A DNA stretch of 64,000 bases from Microbulbifer donghaiensis (GTDB lineage Bacteria; Pseudomonadota; Gammaproteobacteria; Pseudomonadales; Cellvibrionaceae), in NCBI RefSeq assembly GCF_900129095.1, contig NZ_FQVA01000001.1:248001-312000 (forward strand), read 5' to 3'. Within the stretch, counting starts at the first letter, position 1, and every line of letters begins with the position of its first letter. Position numbers and translations under genes: made by a program. Of the stretch, positions 26,713 to 36,396 are shown in pieces. Below the pieces are notes generated by a model. It did not search any database. It worked only from the letters and a program-made list of their open reading frames with translations, and was not told the origin of the DNA.

Positions 26713-28071
26713 CTAGAAAGAGCGGTTCAGAAAAGTCGTTTGCTTGGCGACGGCGATCGATGGTGCGCTGAAATTAAATGTCAGCTCCGCCATTGGCTGC
26801 TTAAGATCGCGAGTGCAGACTCGATAGGGCAGCCAGCTTGCGCTGTTTTCTGTCAGGTCAATCTGCGCTGGACCGAACAATTCATAAGATCCATCCCCGG
26901 AAACGGCAACGTCGACCAACTGTTGCTCGCTCACAAATCCCTCGACCTTTACACGGTAATTGTTGCACACCGTATGGTCATCCAGCCGCATAAACAGCGC
27001 GCCACGATCACGCCTTATTTCGATCAGTAAATCCGTGGTGCCGGTGAAGCCATAGAGCACGGCGCTGAAGGCGCCAATCATGACTACGCCGTAGCCGGCA
27101 AGGCGGGGGCGAAGGAAACGGCTGTCCTTGCCTTGCAGTTGGGCTTCCGAAGCAAAGCGAATAAGGCCCCTTGGTCGCTCAACCTTGGCCATGACGCTGT
27201 CACAGGCATCGATACAGGCAGCGCAATCGATACAGGCGGCCTGCAGCCCATCTCTGATATCGATTCCCACTGGACATACCTGCACGCACAGCCCGCAATC
27301 GATACAGTCGCCGCTGGCGGCATCGCCTTTGCGGCGGTTTGCACGGGGCTCGCCCCTGCCAGCGTCGTAGCTGACGGTCTGGGTGTCGGCGTCGAACATG
27401 ACGCTCTGGAAGCGTGCGTAGGGGCAGGCGTGCAGGCAGATCTTTTCGCGGACCAGCCCGGCGTCGATGTAGGTCAGGGCGGCCATCATCAGCAGCCACC
27501 CGGTCACCGCTGGCGACAGCTGTATCTGTATCGCGGCCGCTACGAGCTCGCGAATCGGGACGAAGTAGCCGGTAAAGGTCGTCGCGGTAGCGACGGCGAG
27601 CAGTATCCACAACAGGTGCTTGATTACCCGGCGCAGTAGTTTTCTTCCGGTGAGCGGCAGGCCGGCCTCGCGGGCGCGTTTACTGGCCCTGCCTTCGGTG
27701 AAATCCTCGATGCGGATAAACAGCCAGGTCCAGATACTTTGCGGGCACGCGAAGCCGCACCAGACCCGCCCCCAGGCAACCGCCAGAAAGAACAGCAGGC
27801 AGGCGCCGGCGATCAGCAGACCCGCCAGCAGTGACAGGTCATGCCACGACAGGGCACTGCCAAAGAGGATGATGCGGCGCTGCTCGAATGAAAAGAGCAG
27901 CCAGGGTTGGCCGTCGAACTGCACCCAAACCAGGCCGAAGAAAAGGCCCAGCAGCGGCCAGCTCACCAGACGCCGCAGGTTCTGGAAGCGACCGCTCGTG
28001 AGCCGCACGTGAAACTTGCCGTCCTTAGCCAAAGTCGGCGTGAAGTCTTCAACAACAGGGATTTTTTCCAT
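26713..28071 (-). CDS. ccoG: Cytochrome c oxidase accessory protein CcoG (FixG/RdxA)
   Basis: A 452-residue membrane iron-sulfur protein. WGRVWCGFACPQSIWTWLF lies after the first membrane segments, and CIDCGLCVQVCP with CIDCAACIDACD are two [4Fe-4S] motifs. A further membrane helix and a C-terminal Ig-like beta domain (residues ~350-450) follow. CcoG reduces copper for the CuB site of cbb3-type oxidase. The ccoNOPQ genes are not in this window, so the gene is detached from its usual neighbours. The start is ATG 28071 or GTG 28077. It is divergent from the MocR gene. Confidence 0.93.
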   Translation of the reverse strand: MEKIPVVEDFTPTLAKDGKFHVRLTSGRFQNLRRLVSWPLLGLFFGLVWVQFDGQPWLLFSFEQRRIILFGSALSWHDLSLLAGLLIAGACLLFFLAVAWGRVWCGFACPQSIWTWLFIRIEDFTEGRASKRAREAGLPLTGRKLLRRVIKHLLWILLAVATATTFTGYFVPIRELVAAAIQIQLSPAVTGWLLMMAALTYIDAGLVREKICLHACPYARFQSVMFDADTQTVSYDAGRGEPRANRRKGDAASGDCIDCGLCVQVCPVGIDIRDGLQAACIDCAACIDACDSVMAKVERPRGLIRFASEAQLQGKDSRFLRPRLAGYGVVMIGAFSAVLYGFTGTTDLLIEIRRDRGALFMRLDDHTVCNNYRVKVEGFVSEQQLVDVAVSGDGSYELFGPAQIDLTENSASWLPYRVCTRDLKQPMAELTFNFSAPSIAVAKQTTFLNRSF

Positions 28072-28186
28072 TGGCACTTGCTTGCTCGCTGTCTGATGGC
28101 GCGCAGACTACCCGTGTGCGGTCGATAGGGTCAGGTATAAAAAAATTAAATATAATAGGTACAGATGGATATTTGGAGGTAGATCA

Positions 28187-29593
28187 GTGGCAGAGGGGTT
28201 TCGTTACCAGCAGCTGGAAGCCTGGCTGTTACAGGGCATTGCGGACCGGCGCTGGCGCCAGGGGGAGCGTCTGCCGTCCATTCGGACTCTGTGCCGGGAG
28301 CAGGCTGTTTCGAAAGCGACGGTGCAGCACGCGCTACAACGGCTGGAGGCCCGCGGGCTGGTGGAGGCGCGCCCCAAGGCCGGTTATTTCGTCGCCCCCC
28401 AACCGGTCGCGGTACAGCAGCCGCTGGCCAGGGCGCGCATCGAGGCGCCCCGACCGGTCACGGCCAGCGACCTGTTGCTGGATATCATGGGCCGAAGCGC
28501 TGCCTTCGATCTGTTGCCCGATCACCAGGGCGGGGAGATCCCGCCCGGGATCGTCGCCCTGAACCGCTCGATCGGCCGCTCGCTGCGGCGGCAGTCCGGC
28601 GACGATTTCCAGTACTACGACCAACCAGCCGGTGATAATGGATTGCGGGAGCAACTGGCTCTTCACGTTTCCCGGCGCGGCTGGAAGGTCGATCCGGATC
28701 AGCTGTGCGTCACTTCCGGCTGTCAGCATGCGCTGTTCCTGGCGTTGATGGCCTGTTGCCGGCGCGGCGATGTGGTCGCCGTCGAGTCCCCCGGCTTTTA
28801 CGGTGTGATGCAGCTGATCGAGCAGCTCGACCTGCAGATCGTCGAGGTTCCGGCCTCCAGCGACAAGGGTATGGATATCGATGCGCTGGAAGAGGTGCTG
28901 CAACGCTGGGAGGTGACGGCGTGTGTTGTCTCACCGGCATTTGCCACACCCAGCGGCGCAATGATGCCCGACACCGCGAAAAAGCGGCTGTTGGACTTGG
29001 CTGAGCAGTACGACCTGGCGGTGATCGAAGACGATATCTACGCCGACACCGCTTTCGAGGCGGTACCGGATCCACTGAAAGCCCTGGACGCGGACAACCG
29101 CGTGATTCTCTGCAGCTCTTTCTCCAAGTGCCTTTCCCGCGATCTTCGACTCGGATGGGTTTCGGGCGCGCGCTGGCACGCGCGCATTCTGCATCTCAAG
29201 CTGGTGACGCAGTTGGCCAGCAGCCGCTACCTTCAGCAGGGGGTGGCCGATTTCATGGAGGATGGCAGCTTCGCTGCGCACCTGCGCCGTCAGCGCAATC
29301 AACTGCGGGAACGACGGGACCGATTGCTGGCGCTGTTGCAGGCCTGGCCCGAGGTGGTCAGGGCGAGCGACCCGCGAGGCGGCCTGGCGGTGTGGGTCGA
29401 GTTACCGGAACACGTGGACACCCTGGCCATCTATTCTGACGCGCTGGAGCAGGGCGTGGTGATCACGCCAGGGCCGCTGTTCTCGGCTTCGGGGCAGTTC
29501 AGGAACTGTCTGCGCATCAGTTTCGCCCACCCGTGGGAGAAAGCGCGGGTAGGCGCCCTCAATCGTCTGCCGGCGCTGTTGTTCGGCAGCTGA
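28187..29593 (+). CDS. MocR-type (GntR / aminotransferase-like) transcriptional regulator
   Basis: A 468-residue PLP-dependent regulator. The N-terminal 70 residues form a GntR winged helix (ERLPSIRTLCREQAVSKATVQHALQRLEARGLVEARPKAGYF). The rest is a class I aminotransferase domain: SPAFATPSGAMMP and VIEDDIYAD precede CSSFSKCLSRDLRLGWVSG, whose SFSK lysine binds PLP. A TTTGGAGGT site precedes the GTG start. Such regulators sense amino acids or PLP. Both ccoG (divergent) and the acetolactate synthase/aldehyde dehydrogenase pair (downstream) are possible targets. Confidence 0.92.
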   Translation: MAEGFRYQQLEAWLLQGIADRRWRQGERLPSIRTLCREQAVSKATVQHALQRLEARGLVEARPKAGYFVAPQPVAVQQPLARARIEAPRPVTASDLLLDIMGRSAAFDLLPDHQGGEIPPGIVALNRSIGRSLRRQSGDDFQYYDQPAGDNGLREQLALHVSRRGWKVDPDQLCVTSGCQHALFLALMACCRRGDVVAVESPGFYGVMQLIEQLDLQIVEVPASSDKGMDIDALEEVLQRWEVTACVVSPAFATPSGAMMPDTAKKRLLDLAEQYDLAVIEDDIYADTAFEAVPDPLKALDADNRVILCSSFSKCLSRDLRLGWVSGARWHARILHLKLVTQLASSRYLQQGVADFMEDGSFAAHLRRQRNQLRERRDRLLALLQAWPEVVRASDPRGGLAVWVELPEHVDTLAIYSDALEQGVVITPGPLFSASGQFRNCLRISFAHPWEKARVGALNRLPALLFGS

Positions 29594-29642
29594 GATCCGG
29601 GTCGGCGTATATGTCGGTCTGGCAGTATCGGGCTGGAGAATT

Positions 29643-29656
29643 ACAGTTATAACTGT
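29643..29656. promoter_or_regulatory. Perfect 14-bp palindrome upstream of acetolactate synthase gene
   Basis: ACAGTTATAACTGT is a perfect palindrome lying 106 bases before the acetolactate synthase ATG, in the 168-base gap after the MocR gene. It is a candidate operator for MocR or another dimeric regulator. No second copy was seen before the MocR gene itself. Confidence 0.45.
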
Positions 29657-29761
29657 GGAAGCCGGACCTATCAGTTCGTAAGCTTTTAGCCGTCAAAGCA
29701 GCTATCTGACTTTTCCGATCTATTTGCGTATTCGAGCCCGCCGATTTCAGGAGAAAGGTAA

Positions 29762-31402
29762 ATGAAGGCATCTGATTTATTTGTTCGAGCCCTGGAGGCG
29801 GAAGGCGTCGAATACGTGTTTGCAATCCCGGGGGAAGAGAACCTTGACCTGCTGGAGTCCCTGCGCGGCTCGAAGATCAAGCTCGTCATTACGCGCCACG
29901 AGCAGGCAGCCGGCTTTATGGCCGCTACCTATGGCCGACTCACCGGCAATTCCGGCGTCTGTATGTCGACCCTGGGGCCCGGCGCGACCAACCTGGTGAC
30001 GGCGGCTGCCTACGCCCAGCTCGGCGGTATGCCGATGGTCATGGTTACCGGGCAGAAGCCGATCAAGAGTTCCAAGCAGGGTCAGTTTCAGATCATCGAT
30101 ATCGTCGACATGATGCAGCCGCTGACCAAGTTCACGAAGACCATCGTCAGCGGCGACAATATTCCCGCGCATATCCGCGAGGCCTTCCGCCAGGCCGAGG
30201 AGGAGCGGCCCGGCGCGACGCACCTGGAACTGCCGGAGGATATTGCCCATGAGCATTCCACCATGCCTGTGCTCGAGCCGAGCTATACCCGCAGGCCGAT
30301 TGCCGAAGAAAAAGCCATTCGGCAGGCGGTTGAAGCTATTTCCGGTGCGCGCAAGCCGCTACTGCTGGTCGGTGCCGGCGCCAATCGCAAGCTGACGGCA
30401 AAAATGCTGCGTGAATTTGTCGCCAAGCTCGGCATACCGACGGTTACCACGCAGATGGGTAAAGGCGTTATCGACGAGTCCGGGCCGCATTTTATCGGCA
30501 ACACGGCCCTGTCCGACGGTGATTTCGTGCACCGTGCCATCGATCAGGCGGACCTGATCATCAATGTCGGCCACGATGTGGTGGAGAAACCGCCTTTCTT
30601 CATGCGCCCCGGCGGCCCGGAAGTCGTGCATGTCAATTTCAATTCGGCCCAGGTGGACCCGGTCTACTTTCCGCAGATAGAAGTGGTCGGCGACATCGCC
30701 AACAGCCTGTGGCAGCTGAAGGAGCAACTCGAGCCTCAGGAGCACTGGAGCTTTGCCGACGCGCACCGCATACGCGATGCGCTGCAGAAGCACATTCACG
30801 AAGGGTGTGGTGACGACAGCTTTCCGATGCGCCCCCAGCGACTGGTGAAGGACGTGCGCGATGTGATGCCGGAGGACGGCATCATTGCGCTCGACAACGG
30901 CATGTACAAGATCTGGTTTGCGCGTAACTACCCGGCCTACGCACCCAATACCGTGCTGCTGGATAACGCGCTGGCGACTATGGGAGCAGGCCTGCCATCG
31001 GCAATGGCGGCCAAGCTGGTGTACCCGGAACGCAGGGTGGTGGCTGTCTGTGGCGACGGCGGTTTTATGATGAACTCCCAGGAGCTGGAAACTGCCGTGC
31101 GCCTGAAACAGGACCTGATCATCCTGGTCTTGCGCGACGACGGCTACGGCATGATCAAGTGGAAGCAGTCGCACATGGATTTCCACGATTTCGGCCTCGA
31201 CTTCGGCAACCCGGATTTTGTTGCCTATGCGGAATCGTACGGCGCCCGCGGGCACCGGGTCAGTGCTGCTGCCGAGTTGCAACCATTGATCAAGAAGTGC
31301 TGTGAGGAGGGCGGTGTACACCTGATCGATGTACCGGTCGATTACAGTGACAACGACCGTATTCTCAACCGGGAAATACGCGAGCTGTCGCGCAAGTTAT
31401 AG
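29762..31402 (+). CDS. Acetolactate synthase-like large subunit (ThDP-dependent)
   Basis: A 546-residue ThDP enzyme. The N-terminal PYR domain has ITRHEQAAGFMAATYGRLTG with the catalytic glutamate; a central Rossmann-like domain starts near residue 190; the C-terminal PP domain has GDGGFMMNSQELETAVRLKQDLIILVLRDDGYG, the GDG...N ThDP motif. It has no adjacent regulatory small subunit, which points to a catabolic (AlsS-like) or side-function enzyme rather than the biosynthetic IlvBH pair. An AGGAGAAAGG site precedes the ATG. It lies 77 bases before an aldehyde dehydrogenase gene, and no acetolactate decarboxylase is near. The pair is probably an operon. Confidence 0.88.
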   Translation: MKASDLFVRALEAEGVEYVFAIPGEENLDLLESLRGSKIKLVITRHEQAAGFMAATYGRLTGNSGVCMSTLGPGATNLVTAAAYAQLGGMPMVMVTGQKPIKSSKQGQFQIIDIVDMMQPLTKFTKTIVSGDNIPAHIREAFRQAEEERPGATHLELPEDIAHEHSTMPVLEPSYTRRPIAEEKAIRQAVEAISGARKPLLLVGAGANRKLTAKMLREFVAKLGIPTVTTQMGKGVIDESGPHFIGNTALSDGDFVHRAIDQADLIINVGHDVVEKPPFFMRPGGPEVVHVNFNSAQVDPVYFPQIEVVGDIANSLWQLKEQLEPQEHWSFADAHRIRDALQKHIHEGCGDDSFPMRPQRLVKDVRDVMPEDGIIALDNGMYKIWFARNYPAYAPNTVLLDNALATMGAGLPSAMAAKLVYPERRVVAVCGDGGFMMNSQELETAVRLKQDLIILVLRDDGYGMIKWKQSHMDFHDFGLDFGNPDFVAYAESYGARGHRVSAAAELQPLIKKCCEEGGVHLIDVPVDYSDNDRILNREIRELSRKL

Positions 31403-31479
31403 CCCGTTTCCAAACGGCTATGGCCGAGAGTACCGGCCAGCCACAGCGACAATGATGGTCCGCCAGGGAGAAGAAAATC

Positions 31480-32910
31480 GTGCTTCGAGAAAGCTATCCT
31501 TACTATCTCGCCAACGAGGCGGTATTCGCCAACACCGATCTGGAAGTCACGGACAAGTATTCCGGCAGCGTCGCCACGCGGGTGGCCATGGCAGATACCG
31601 AAACCATCGACCGGGCCATCGACTGGGCAGTGAAGGCAGAAAAGCCAATGGCCGCCATGCCGCCCTACGAGCGCCAGGCAGTGCTCAATCACTGCGTCAG
31701 GCGCTTTCAGGAACGCTACGACGAACTGGCGGAGGCGCTGTGCATCGAAGCGGGCAAGCCGATCAAGGATTCCCGTGGCGAAGTCAGTCGACTGATCGAT
31801 ACATTCCGGGTCGCCGCCGAGGAGTCGGTGCGAATAGATGGCGAAGTCATCAATCTGGAAATTTCCGCGCGCGCCAGGGGCTATCGTGGTTTCGTCAAGC
31901 GCGTGCCGATAGGGGCCTGCTCGTTTATCTCGCCTTTCAATTTTCCCCTGAACCTGGCGGCCCACAAGGTGGCACCCGCGATCGCCGCCGGCTGCCCATT
32001 TGTGCTCAAACCCGCAAGCCGTACGCCGATCGGCGCGCTGATAATCGCCGAGGTGCTGGCCGAAACCGATCTGCCCAAGGGCGCTTTCTCTGTGCTTCCC
32101 TGTCACCGTGAGGGTGCGGATCTCTTTACCGTCGACGATCGCTTCAAGTTACTCAGCTTTACCGGCTCACCGGCGGTGGGTTGGGACCTGAAAGCGCGTG
32201 CCGGGCGCAAAAAGGTCGTGCTGGAACTCGGCGGAAATGCGGCCTGTGTGGTGGACGAGGATACCGATCTGGATGACGCGGTGGAGCGCATCATCTTTGG
32301 TGCCTTTTACCAGTCCGGCCAGAGCTGTATCGGCGTGCAGCGCATTTACGGCCATGCCGCTATTTATGGCGAACTCAAACGACGGCTCGTCGAGCGCACC
32401 CGCGAATTGAAAAAGGGCGATCCAAAACAGGAAGACACCTTCATCGGTCCGATGATATCCGAGGGCGAAGCCACCCGCTTGCACGGTTGGATTCAGGAGG
32501 GCGTGGCGAAGGGCGCTACGCTGCTGTGCGGTGGCGACCGCGATGGCGCCATGCTCGAGCCGACGCTGCTGGAAAAGGTACCGAAAGGTTGCGCCGTCGT
32601 TGAACAGGAGGCCTTTGGGCCGGTGGCGGTACTGGAACCTTTTGACGATTTCGATGCTGTACTGTCACGGGTCAATGACAGCGTCTTCGGCCTGCAGGCC
32701 GGCGTATTTACCCGCGATTTGTACCGGGCGCAGAAGGCCTGGGACGATTTGGAAGTGGGCGGCGTGGTAATCGGTGATGTACCGAGCTGGCGCGTGGACA
32801 ATATGCCTTATGGCGGTGTGAAGGACTCGGGCCTTGGTCGCGAGGGCGTCCGCTGGGCGATTGCCGACATGACGGAAGAGCGACTGCTGGTTATCCGCAC
32901 GCCGCAATAG
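31480..32910 (+). CDS. Aldehyde dehydrogenase family protein
   Basis: A 476-residue NAD(P)-dependent ALDH. FISPFNFPLNLAAHKVAPAIAAG and LKPASRTPIGAL form the cofactor site, LLSFTGSPAVGWDLK is the GxTxxG-like region, VVLELGGNAACVV carries the general-base glutamate and YQSGQSCIGVQR the catalytic cysteine. It resembles the lactaldehyde or phosphonoacetaldehyde dehydrogenase branch. The start is GTG 31480 with GGGAG upstream. It is coupled with the acetolactate synthase gene; the joint substrate is not known. Confidence 0.9.
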   Translation: MLRESYPYYLANEAVFANTDLEVTDKYSGSVATRVAMADTETIDRAIDWAVKAEKPMAAMPPYERQAVLNHCVRRFQERYDELAEALCIEAGKPIKDSRGEVSRLIDTFRVAAEESVRIDGEVINLEISARARGYRGFVKRVPIGACSFISPFNFPLNLAAHKVAPAIAAGCPFVLKPASRTPIGALIIAEVLAETDLPKGAFSVLPCHREGADLFTVDDRFKLLSFTGSPAVGWDLKARAGRKKVVLELGGNAACVVDEDTDLDDAVERIIFGAFYQSGQSCIGVQRIYGHAAIYGELKRRLVERTRELKKGDPKQEDTFIGPMISEGEATRLHGWIQEGVAKGATLLCGGDRDGAMLEPTLLEKVPKGCAVVEQEAFGPVAVLEPFDDFDAVLSRVNDSVFGLQAGVFTRDLYRAQKAWDDLEVGGVVIGDVPSWRVDNMPYGGVKDSGLGREGVRWAIADMTEERLLVIRTPQ

Positions 32911-32947
32911 CAGATTGTGGTGGTTTATCCGCTTGGGCGAAGGTGAT

Positions 32948-33760
32948 TCACGTATGCTGGCCGGCGCTTTGCTGGTTCGCAATGCACGAGTTCACCCGCA
33001 GGGCCCTGCCGAGACAGGTAAAGTACTCGCTAAAGGCCGCATTGATGCGCTGCCGGTGTTCTCCCGTCGGGTAGAGGCCCATGCGCGCTTCTTCCGTGGC
33101 CTTGGTGCCGGCGACGAGAAAGTTGTTGCTGATACTGGCGTCCTGCACAAACGCCTCAAACGCACGGGCGCACAGCTCCGCGGGGTCACTGTAATACACA
33201 CAGCCGTTGGCTTTGTCAGCCCGGCAGGATATTCGGAAGAGCTCACTCGGATTTCCACCTTCCTCGTCGAGCATAATGCTCTTGAAGCAGTCGAACAGGC
33301 GATCATTGAGCGGGTGGGGCACCGGGGTTGCGTCGCGCAGCCAGGCCTCCGACGCGTACATGGTCCCGGATGTATCGCTGAAGGCTTTGTCTGCGAGATA
33401 GTGATCGAGTGCGTGAAACCATTCATGCGCGATCGATCCGGGGCCGGCATTTTTCGCCAGGGAAAATGTCCTGCTCGCGGGCTCATAGAACGCCAGCATC
33501 CCCGGGCGCCCGCCGATCCCGTACTGAAACGATAGGGTTTCCCGCAGTGAGATCAGTGTCTCCGGCCCCTGCAGTATCGACATCAGGTCGGCTAGGGCAT
33601 CGTAAAACAGCCCGGCGGCGCGGTCGCGCTCCGCCAGCGTGACCCAGCGGCCGATGCTGATCGACCTGAAGCCAAACTTTCTTCTGACGTCGCTAAAGGT
33701 GACCGGGTGCTGATCCCGTTGATTGGGGCCGCGGCGATAAAACTGTCGGGATGACACCAT
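32948..33760 (-). CDS. CLCA_X-like protein with HExxH motif
   Basis: A 270-residue protein matching the gammaproteobacterial CLCA_X family (related to large polyvalent protein-associated domains of phage proteins). Near residue 112, IAHEWFHALDHYL provides an HExxH zinc-metallopeptidase-like motif, and later CVYYSDPAELCARAFEAFVQD supplies a glutamate-bearing helix that could be the third ligand. The N-terminus (FSDVRRKFGFRSISIGRWVTLAERDRAAGLFYDALADL) is the family signature. No signal peptide is visible. Activity is not established. It is convergent with the aldehyde dehydrogenase gene. Confidence 0.75.
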   Translation of the reverse strand: MVSSRQFYRRGPNQRDQHPVTFSDVRRKFGFRSISIGRWVTLAERDRAAGLFYDALADLMSILQGPETLISLRETLSFQYGIGGRPGMLAFYEPASRTFSLAKNAGPGSIAHEWFHALDHYLADKAFSDTSGTMYASEAWLRDATPVPHPLNDRLFDCFKSIMLDEEGGNPSELFRISCRADKANGCVYYSDPAELCARAFEAFVQDASISNNFLVAGTKATEEARMGLYPTGEHRQRINAAFSEYFTCLGRALRVNSCIANQQSAGQHT

Positions 33761-33874
33761 AACCAGGGTTGTATGCGGGAAACTAGTTCGGATGCTGGAC
33801 TGTATATTAATACAGCTGGATGGCGCAACCGGGTGACACGCCTGGCAGTGGCAGATTCGCTCGGGAGAATTTCG

Positions 33875-36391
33875 TCAGGTGTTCTGCTCGACTTCCCAGA
33901 ACTGGCTGAGTCCCGTCGACAGCGCTTCGCCGCTGTTGCAGATTTGTAGTTGCCAGTGGTCGGGGTACAGGGCCCGGTAAAACGGATCGGCGAAACGGTA
34001 GTCCGCCAGGATCACCACACCGCGGTCGGCCTCGGTGCGGATGACGCGCCCGGCGGTCTGCAACACCCGGGTCAGGCCGGGGTAGCGATAGGCGATATCG
34101 AAGCCGTTGCCGGCGGAATGCGCACCGCCGGAATCGCAGCTCTGCCGCAACAGCTCCTGTTCCTCGTTGACCTGCGGCAGGCCGACACCTACCACTATAG
34201 TGCCCACCAACTGTTCACCTACATAATCGACCCCCTCGCCGAACACGCCGCCCATGATGGCAAAACCCAGGCTCTGGTGGCCCACGCTGAAGTGCTCAAG
34301 GAAAGCGGCACGCGCGCGGTCGCTGCTGCCGGGTTGCTGCCGGACCAGCGCAATATCCGGAAAACGCTCGACGAAGCATTGCGCCACCTGCTGCAGGAAG
34401 CGGTAGGACGGAAAGAACACCAGGTAATTGCCGGGCCGGCTCTGGTAAACGCGGTAGACCATATCCACCAGTGCATCGGTCGCCCGGTGCCTGGCCTGGT
34501 AACGGGTATCCACATAGGGGCACAGGTAGACGCCCAGCTGTTCGGACTGGAACGGCGATGGCAGCGCCAGGTAGGGCGCCTGCGCCTCCAGTCCCAGCTG
34601 CTCATAGACATAGGCCGCCGGTCGCAGCGTGGCCGAGAATACAATGACAGCGTGAAACTGTCGGTAACTCTGCTGCAGGTAATCGGCCGCGTTCAGGCAC
34701 AGCAAATTCAGTTCTTGCTCCTGCCAGGCTCCGCTGCGGCTTTCTGCCCTGGTCAGGCAGCGATGCTGTTCTGCCAGTAACTGCTCGATCGTTAAGTAGC
34801 GGTAGAGCGCCGACAGCCAGTCCGCGATCACTTCGGGCGGCGATTGGGACTGCTCCCATAACTGGCTGACAACGGCCATTACTTTCTGCGCCGCACGGCT
34901 GATTGCGGTCGGGCGGTCGTCCGCGTCTGACAGCGGCGTAACCCAGGTTTCACTGTCCCGGCTCGGCCGTGTCGCCGTGTCGTGTTGCCGGCGCTCCGCG
35001 ATCCATTTATCGAGCGCCTTTACCAGAGTCAGAATTGCCCGGCGCAATTGCGGATGTGATTCTTTACAGGCCGCCGCCGCGCGACGACTGTCACTGCGAC
35101 TGAGGGCGGCGCTGTGCATTGCCCGCCCGCGGTCGATCAGGTTGTGGGCTTCGTCTACCAGCAGCGCGCGTCGCTGGCGCTGGTCCTGCAGGGCTGCCAT
35201 GTGTACCAGTGGATCAAACACATAATTGAAATCGCACACGACCAGGTCGATCCAGGGCAACATCTGCAGCGATAACTCGAACGGGCACAGCTGCAACCGG
35301 TCCGCCACCTGTGCCACCACGGCGGGGGTTAACAGGGGTTCGCCGAGCAGTTCGCGGCGCGCTTCGGGCAGGCGATCAAAGAATCCCCGGGTGCGCGGAC
35401 AGATGCCATCGGCATCGCGGCTGCACAGACCCTGGCGGCAGGCACAGGTCTTGTCTCGCGCCTGGATTTCCAGCACCGAGAGGCGCAGTCCTTGTTCGTG
35501 CAGCCGCGTCGCTGTTTCCCGTACCACCTGGCGGCCGGAGTTTTTCGCGGTCAGGTATACGAGTTGCTCTACCTGGGCTTCACCGATGGCTTTGATGGCC
35601 GGGAACAGGGTGCTGACGGTCTTGCCGATACCTGTGGGCGCCTCCACCACCAGCTCGCCGCCGTCGCGCAGACAGCGGTAGGCCGCCACCGCCAGTTCCC
35701 GCTGACCGGGGCGGTAATCGGGGAATGGGAAGGGCAGCGCGCGGGCTGAATCGCGCACCTGCTGGCGATGCCGCTGCCAGCTTCGGTGCCACTGGATATA
35801 TTCACTTACCGCCGCACGGGAAAAAGATTCCAGTTCCGCCCAGTCGAATTCGCGCAACTCCGGATACGTCTTTTTTTCCTTGAGGTTGTGCCACAGCATC
35901 TGCAGCGCGACACGGTCGTCAGCCGCGGCCGAGCGCTCCGCATCCGTCCGTTGCTGCAGTAGGTAACAGAAGCCGTAGACTTTTAGCTGGGCCCAGTGCA
36001 GCTGCCGTGTTGACTCGGGTAATTTATCGGGCGGGCAGTAGGTGGTCTTGATTTCGTCGAGTTGTACCGGCCGGTGCAAATCTGTCTGCGGGTGCAGGAT
36101 ATCCACGCGACCGTTAAGGGTTAGCGTCTGTCCCTCGCACAGCCATTCTACCTCCAACCGGTGCTCGGCCTCGCTGCCCGCCGGGCGCTGCTTCTGCAGT
36201 TTCTGGTGCGCGCGAATGCCCTCCTGCGCGGTAGGCCCCGCGGGGCCATCGCCGACCAGATCGCCGCGTCGGCAAGCGAAGGCCACCAGCTCGCCCACCG
36301 ACAACTGCAGGGTGGGGGGGATGGCAGGTTGGGCTGTCTCTTGACTCTCGACTGTCGTTACCCCGGTTAAGGCTGCTTTGATTCCGCTCAT
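33875..36391 (-). CDS. ATP-dependent DNA helicase, DinG/XPD-like, with N-terminal PD-(D/E)xK nuclease-like domain
   Basis: An 838-residue SF2 helicase. The N-terminal ~200 residues look like a RecB/Cas4-type PD-(D/E)xK domain (GRVDILHP, then VQLDEIKTTY). Walker A is EAPTGIGKT near residue 254. Four cysteines between about residues 317 and 335 (CACRQGLC...GICP) match the XPD-type [4Fe-4S] cluster, and LLVDEAHNL near 410 is the DEAH box. The C-terminal half ends in motif VI (LQTAGRVIRTEADRG). It should unwind damaged or branched DNA 5' to 3'. The start is ATG 36391, six bases after the FAN1 stop (GTG 36412 is possible). The two genes form a repair operon. Confidence 0.9.
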   Translation of the reverse strand: MSGIKAALTGVTTVESQETAQPAIPPTLQLSVGELVAFACRRGDLVGDGPAGPTAQEGIRAHQKLQKQRPAGSEAEHRLEVEWLCEGQTLTLNGRVDILHPQTDLHRPVQLDEIKTTYCPPDKLPESTRQLHWAQLKVYGFCYLLQQRTDAERSAAADDRVALQMLWHNLKEKKTYPELREFDWAELESFSRAAVSEYIQWHRSWQRHRQQVRDSARALPFPFPDYRPGQRELAVAAYRCLRDGGELVVEAPTGIGKTVSTLFPAIKAIGEAQVEQLVYLTAKNSGRQVVRETATRLHEQGLRLSVLEIQARDKTCACRQGLCSRDADGICPRTRGFFDRLPEARRELLGEPLLTPAVVAQVADRLQLCPFELSLQMLPWIDLVVCDFNYVFDPLVHMAALQDQRQRRALLVDEAHNLIDRGRAMHSAALSRSDSRRAAAACKESHPQLRRAILTLVKALDKWIAERRQHDTATRPSRDSETWVTPLSDADDRPTAISRAAQKVMAVVSQLWEQSQSPPEVIADWLSALYRYLTIEQLLAEQHRCLTRAESRSGAWQEQELNLLCLNAADYLQQSYRQFHAVIVFSATLRPAAYVYEQLGLEAQAPYLALPSPFQSEQLGVYLCPYVDTRYQARHRATDALVDMVYRVYQSRPGNYLVFFPSYRFLQQVAQCFVERFPDIALVRQQPGSSDRARAAFLEHFSVGHQSLGFAIMGGVFGEGVDYVGEQLVGTIVVGVGLPQVNEEQELLRQSCDSGGAHSAGNGFDIAYRYPGLTRVLQTAGRVIRTEADRGVVILADYRFADPFYRALYPDHWQLQICNSGEALSTGLSQFWEVEQNT

Positions 36392-36396
36392 ACCGC

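Noticed and set aside
29762-31402. Calling the ThDP enzyme biosynthetic IlvB
   Set aside because: No small regulatory subunit gene follows and the neighbours are an aldehyde dehydrogenase and a MocR regulator, so no ilv symbol was assigned.
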